This document shows positions 35,301-36,969 of a stretch of 36,969 bases of DNA, piece by piece. A model generated the notes under the pieces. The model was not told the DNA's origin, made no database searches, and saw only the letters and a program-made list of their open reading frames with translations. The DNA is from an uncultured Prevotella sp. Its GTDB lineage: Bacteria > Bacteroidota > Bacteroidia > Bacteroidales > Bacteroidaceae. A program made the translations under genes and the position numbers. Position 1 is the stretch's first letter. Every line of letters starts with the position of its first letter. The stretch lies in NCBI GenBank assembly GCA_900320905.1, contig ONTZ01000031.1, positions 1 to 36,969 on the forward strand. The letters are read 5' to 3'.

Positions 35301-36650
35301 ATGGCATATTATAAGAGACATATTGACAAACTGCTCATTGAATGGAAAGATTCTCCACGTCGTAAACCACTTCTGATTCGCGGAGCACGACAGGTGGGTA
35401 AGTCCACTGCGGTCAGGGAACTTGGAAAACAGTTCCGGTATTTCGTGGAGATCAATCTTGAAAAGCAGCCAGACCTGCTACAGATGTTTCCTGAGAACAT
35501 CGACGTGAAGAAAACGTGCGAGAAGCTGAGCGGTACACTGGGGATTCCCATCGTACCAGGCGAGACACTACTGTTCATAGATGAGATACAGATATCGAAA
35601 GAGGCCATCATGTCGCTTAGATACTTCAAGGAGGACTACCCTGAACTGCACGTCATAGCAGCAGGTTCATTGTTAGAGTTTGCGCTCGAAGAACTGCCGT
35701 CTTTCGGCGTAGGGAGAATACGGTCACTCTATATGTATCCGTTCTCGTTCGACGAATTCCTGATGGCGCAAGGTCTTGACCTGACAGTCAACTATAAGAA
35801 GAAAGCCACCAGCGAGGAACCACTGCCTACAAAGGCGCATAAAGACCTGACAGATCAAGTGCGAACATTCTACCTGGTTGGCGGCTTGCCGGCTGCCGTG
35901 ACAGAATGGATTGAGACTCACAGCTACATCGAGGTATCACATGTTCACACAGACATCATACAGACATATGAGGATGACTTTAATAAGTATAAGAAGCGTG
36001 TGTCCCCTGTCCTACTCCGTCAGGTACTCCGCTCGGTGGCTCTTCAGGTTGGCAATAAGTTTGTCTATGCAGAAGCTGCAAGGGATGTACACTCTTCAGT
36101 TGTAAGAGAGGCGCTGCACCTGCTGACACTGGCAGGGCTGATAACACCTGTAAAGCACACCGACGGCACAGGCGTACCTCTCGGAGCAGAGGAGAACAAC
36201 AGTTATGTGAAGTATCTGTTCTTCGACATGGGCGTGATGCTGACCATGCTTGACATTCCTGCTGCAGATATCCTGACTGCGTCTGACGTGGATTTGGTAA
36301 ACAAGGGTGGCACTTCAGAGATGTTCGCAGGACTGGAAATGAAGAAGTATCGCGACTGCTTCCAGAAGCCAGAGATGTACTATTGGCAGAACACGGAAAA
36401 GGGCCGCAATGCAGAGGTGGACTACCTTAGGGCACAAGGCGGTAAAGTGCTTCCCGTAGAAGTGAAGGCCAACACACAGGGGAGCATGCAGAGTCTCTGG
36501 ATCTTCATGAGAAAGCGTCAGTTGCACGAAGCCATCAGAACATCACTGGAAAACTTCGGCCAGTTTGACCACTACGACCCAAAGGACAATTTCGAGCAGC
36601 GGCATGTGGACATTGTTCCTCTATATGCACTGAGTAATCTTGAATTGTAA
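35301..36650 (+). CDS. AAA-family ATPase with DUF4143 domain
   Basis: The 449-residue protein has an N-terminal AAA_14 ATPase with P-loop GARQVGKST at residues 28-36 and Walker B LLFIDEIQ near 89-96, then VIAAGSLLEFAL and IRSLYMYPFSFDEFL. The C-terminal DUF4143 portion ends in a nuclease-like signature EVDYLRAQGGKVLPVEVKA (about 371-390), reminiscent of PD-(D/E)XK folds. Such proteins are present in many copies in Bacteroidales, and their role is unknown. The ATG at 35301 follows an AGAAGGA ribosome-binding site; an upstream TTG is rejected because it lies in the promoter element. It is likely a single-gene accessory unit inserted after mnmE. Confidence 0.88.
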   Translation: MAYYKRHIDKLLIEWKDSPRRKPLLIRGARQVGKSTAVRELGKQFRYFVEINLEKQPDLLQMFPENIDVKKTCEKLSGTLGIPIVPGETLLFIDEIQISKEAIMSLRYFKEDYPELHVIAAGSLLEFALEELPSFGVGRIRSLYMYPFSFDEFLMAQGLDLTVNYKKKATSEEPLPTKAHKDLTDQVRTFYLVGGLPAAVTEWIETHSYIEVSHVHTDIIQTYEDDFNKYKKRVSPVLLRQVLRSVALQVGNKFVYAEAARDVHSSVVREALHLLTLAGLITPVKHTDGTGVPLGAEENNSYVKYLFFDMGVMLTMLDIPAADILTASDVDLVNKGGTSEMFAGLEMKKYRDCFQKPEMYYWQNTEKGRNAEVDYLRAQGGKVLPVEVKANTQGSMQSLWIFMRKRQLHEAIRTSLENFGQFDHYDPKDNFEQRHVDIVPLYALSNLEL

Positions 36651-36675
36651 CAAATTAATCCGGCAAAGGTATAAC

Positions 36676-36695
36676 AGGCTGATGAAGCCTTTTTT
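36676..36695 (+). terminator. Intrinsic terminator after the AAA ATPase gene
   Basis: AGGCT-GATGA-AGCCT is a short hairpin followed directly by five T residues, 26 bases after the stop codon. Confidence 0.75.
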
Positions 36696-36780
36696 CGTAG
36701 CACTAAATACCTACTTCATGTTAATCTGCTTTTGTTGGCCGTCACAGGTGGGCAATGCTCAAAACACCGCGTTTTAGGTA

Positions 36781-36811
36781 TTGTGCACTCTATTTATTTA
36801 CCGTACCTTTG
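36781..36811 (+). promoter_or_regulatory. Promoter of the right-edge gene
   Basis: TTG (36781-36783) and TACCTTTG (36804-36811) are 20 bases apart, a full consensus Bacteroidota promoter, 41 bases upstream of the ATG. Confidence 0.85.
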
Positions 36812-36852
36812 CACCCGATTAATTTGTATCAACTATAAAGGGAAATTGAGCC

Positions 36853-36969
36853 ATGGGACTATTAAAAACATTTTTCACCAACTGTGCCTGTCCGCAAGGA
36901 CGGATGGGACGCGCGATGCTGAAGTTTATGAATCTCTGTCATGCACCGCTGACGAACTGGGGACTGAAA
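36853..36969 (+). CDS. N-terminus of a class I SAM-dependent methyltransferase (partial)
   Basis: Only 39 residues are in the window: MGLLKTFFTNCACPQG, RMGRAMLKFMNLCHAPLTNWGLK. The pattern of a short helix, then GRxMLKxMNxxHAPLxxWGL, resembles the start of small class I methyltransferases common in Bacteroidales and anaerobes. The SAM-binding motif lies beyond the window, so the call is tentative. It has its own consensus promoter. Confidence 0.55.
   Translation, partial: MGLLKTFFTNCACPQGRMGRAMLKFMNLCHAPLTNWGLK

Overview
The window looks like a core chromosomal segment of a Bacteroidales bacterium, most likely a Prevotella-like member of the Prevotellaceae. The evidence is the Bacteroidota -7 promoter element TAnnTTTG (usually TAnnTTTGCAC) ahead of many transcription units, the scarcity of Shine-Dalgarno sequences, the LpxC-FabZ fusion, the NfnA-NfnB-type fusion, and lineage-typical families (DUF4421, DUF5687, DUF5715, AAA/DUF4143). 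Assignment is by reading alone; no database search was run.

Layout. The left edge (1-377) holds the end of a DUF6261-like protein with a Gly/Asn/Pro/Asp-rich tail, closed by a bidirectional terminator. A tightly overlapping minus-strand operon follows (4931 down to about 457): a DEDDy 3'-5' exonuclease, an RlmI-like rRNA methyltransferase, tilS, a DUF4421 outer-membrane protein and a lipoprotein that appears broken. From a divergent promoter region, ftsK, a LolA-like chaperone and a DUF5687 membrane protein run on the plus strand. Next are four tRNA genes (two identical Lys-CTT, Thr-CGT, Gly-CCC) and a minus-strand DUF5715 protein with M15-peptidase-like metal ligands.

From 11038 to 18926 lies a compact housekeeping run: phoH, purC, menG/ubiE, aroE, an AIR-synthase homologue, prfA, pyrF and an HD phosphohydrolase. 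From 18962 to 25535 is an envelope cluster: lpxD, lpxC-fabZ, lpxA, miaA and a class A PBP. A 441-bp gap then holds a candidate small RNA and a folded leader before rplU-rpmA. serS, the NfnAB-type fusion, ttcA, a PD40 protein, a nucleoside phosphorylase, a small membrane protein and mnmE follow. The right end has a decayed cysteine-rich reading frame, an AAA/DUF4143 ATPase and the start of a methyltransferase.

No CRISPR array, insertion sequence, prophage or defence island is visible. The less ordinary signals are small: the candidate sRNA and rplU leader (25670-25976), several short tandem repeats of 7, 8 and 10 bp (two of them inside coding sequence), a symmetric divergent promoter at 10948-11013, and two probable pseudogenes. 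Four genes act on tRNA (tilS, miaA, ttcA, mnmE) and one on rRNA (the RlmI-like enzyme), a notable density of RNA-modification functions, but they are spread over separate transcription units.
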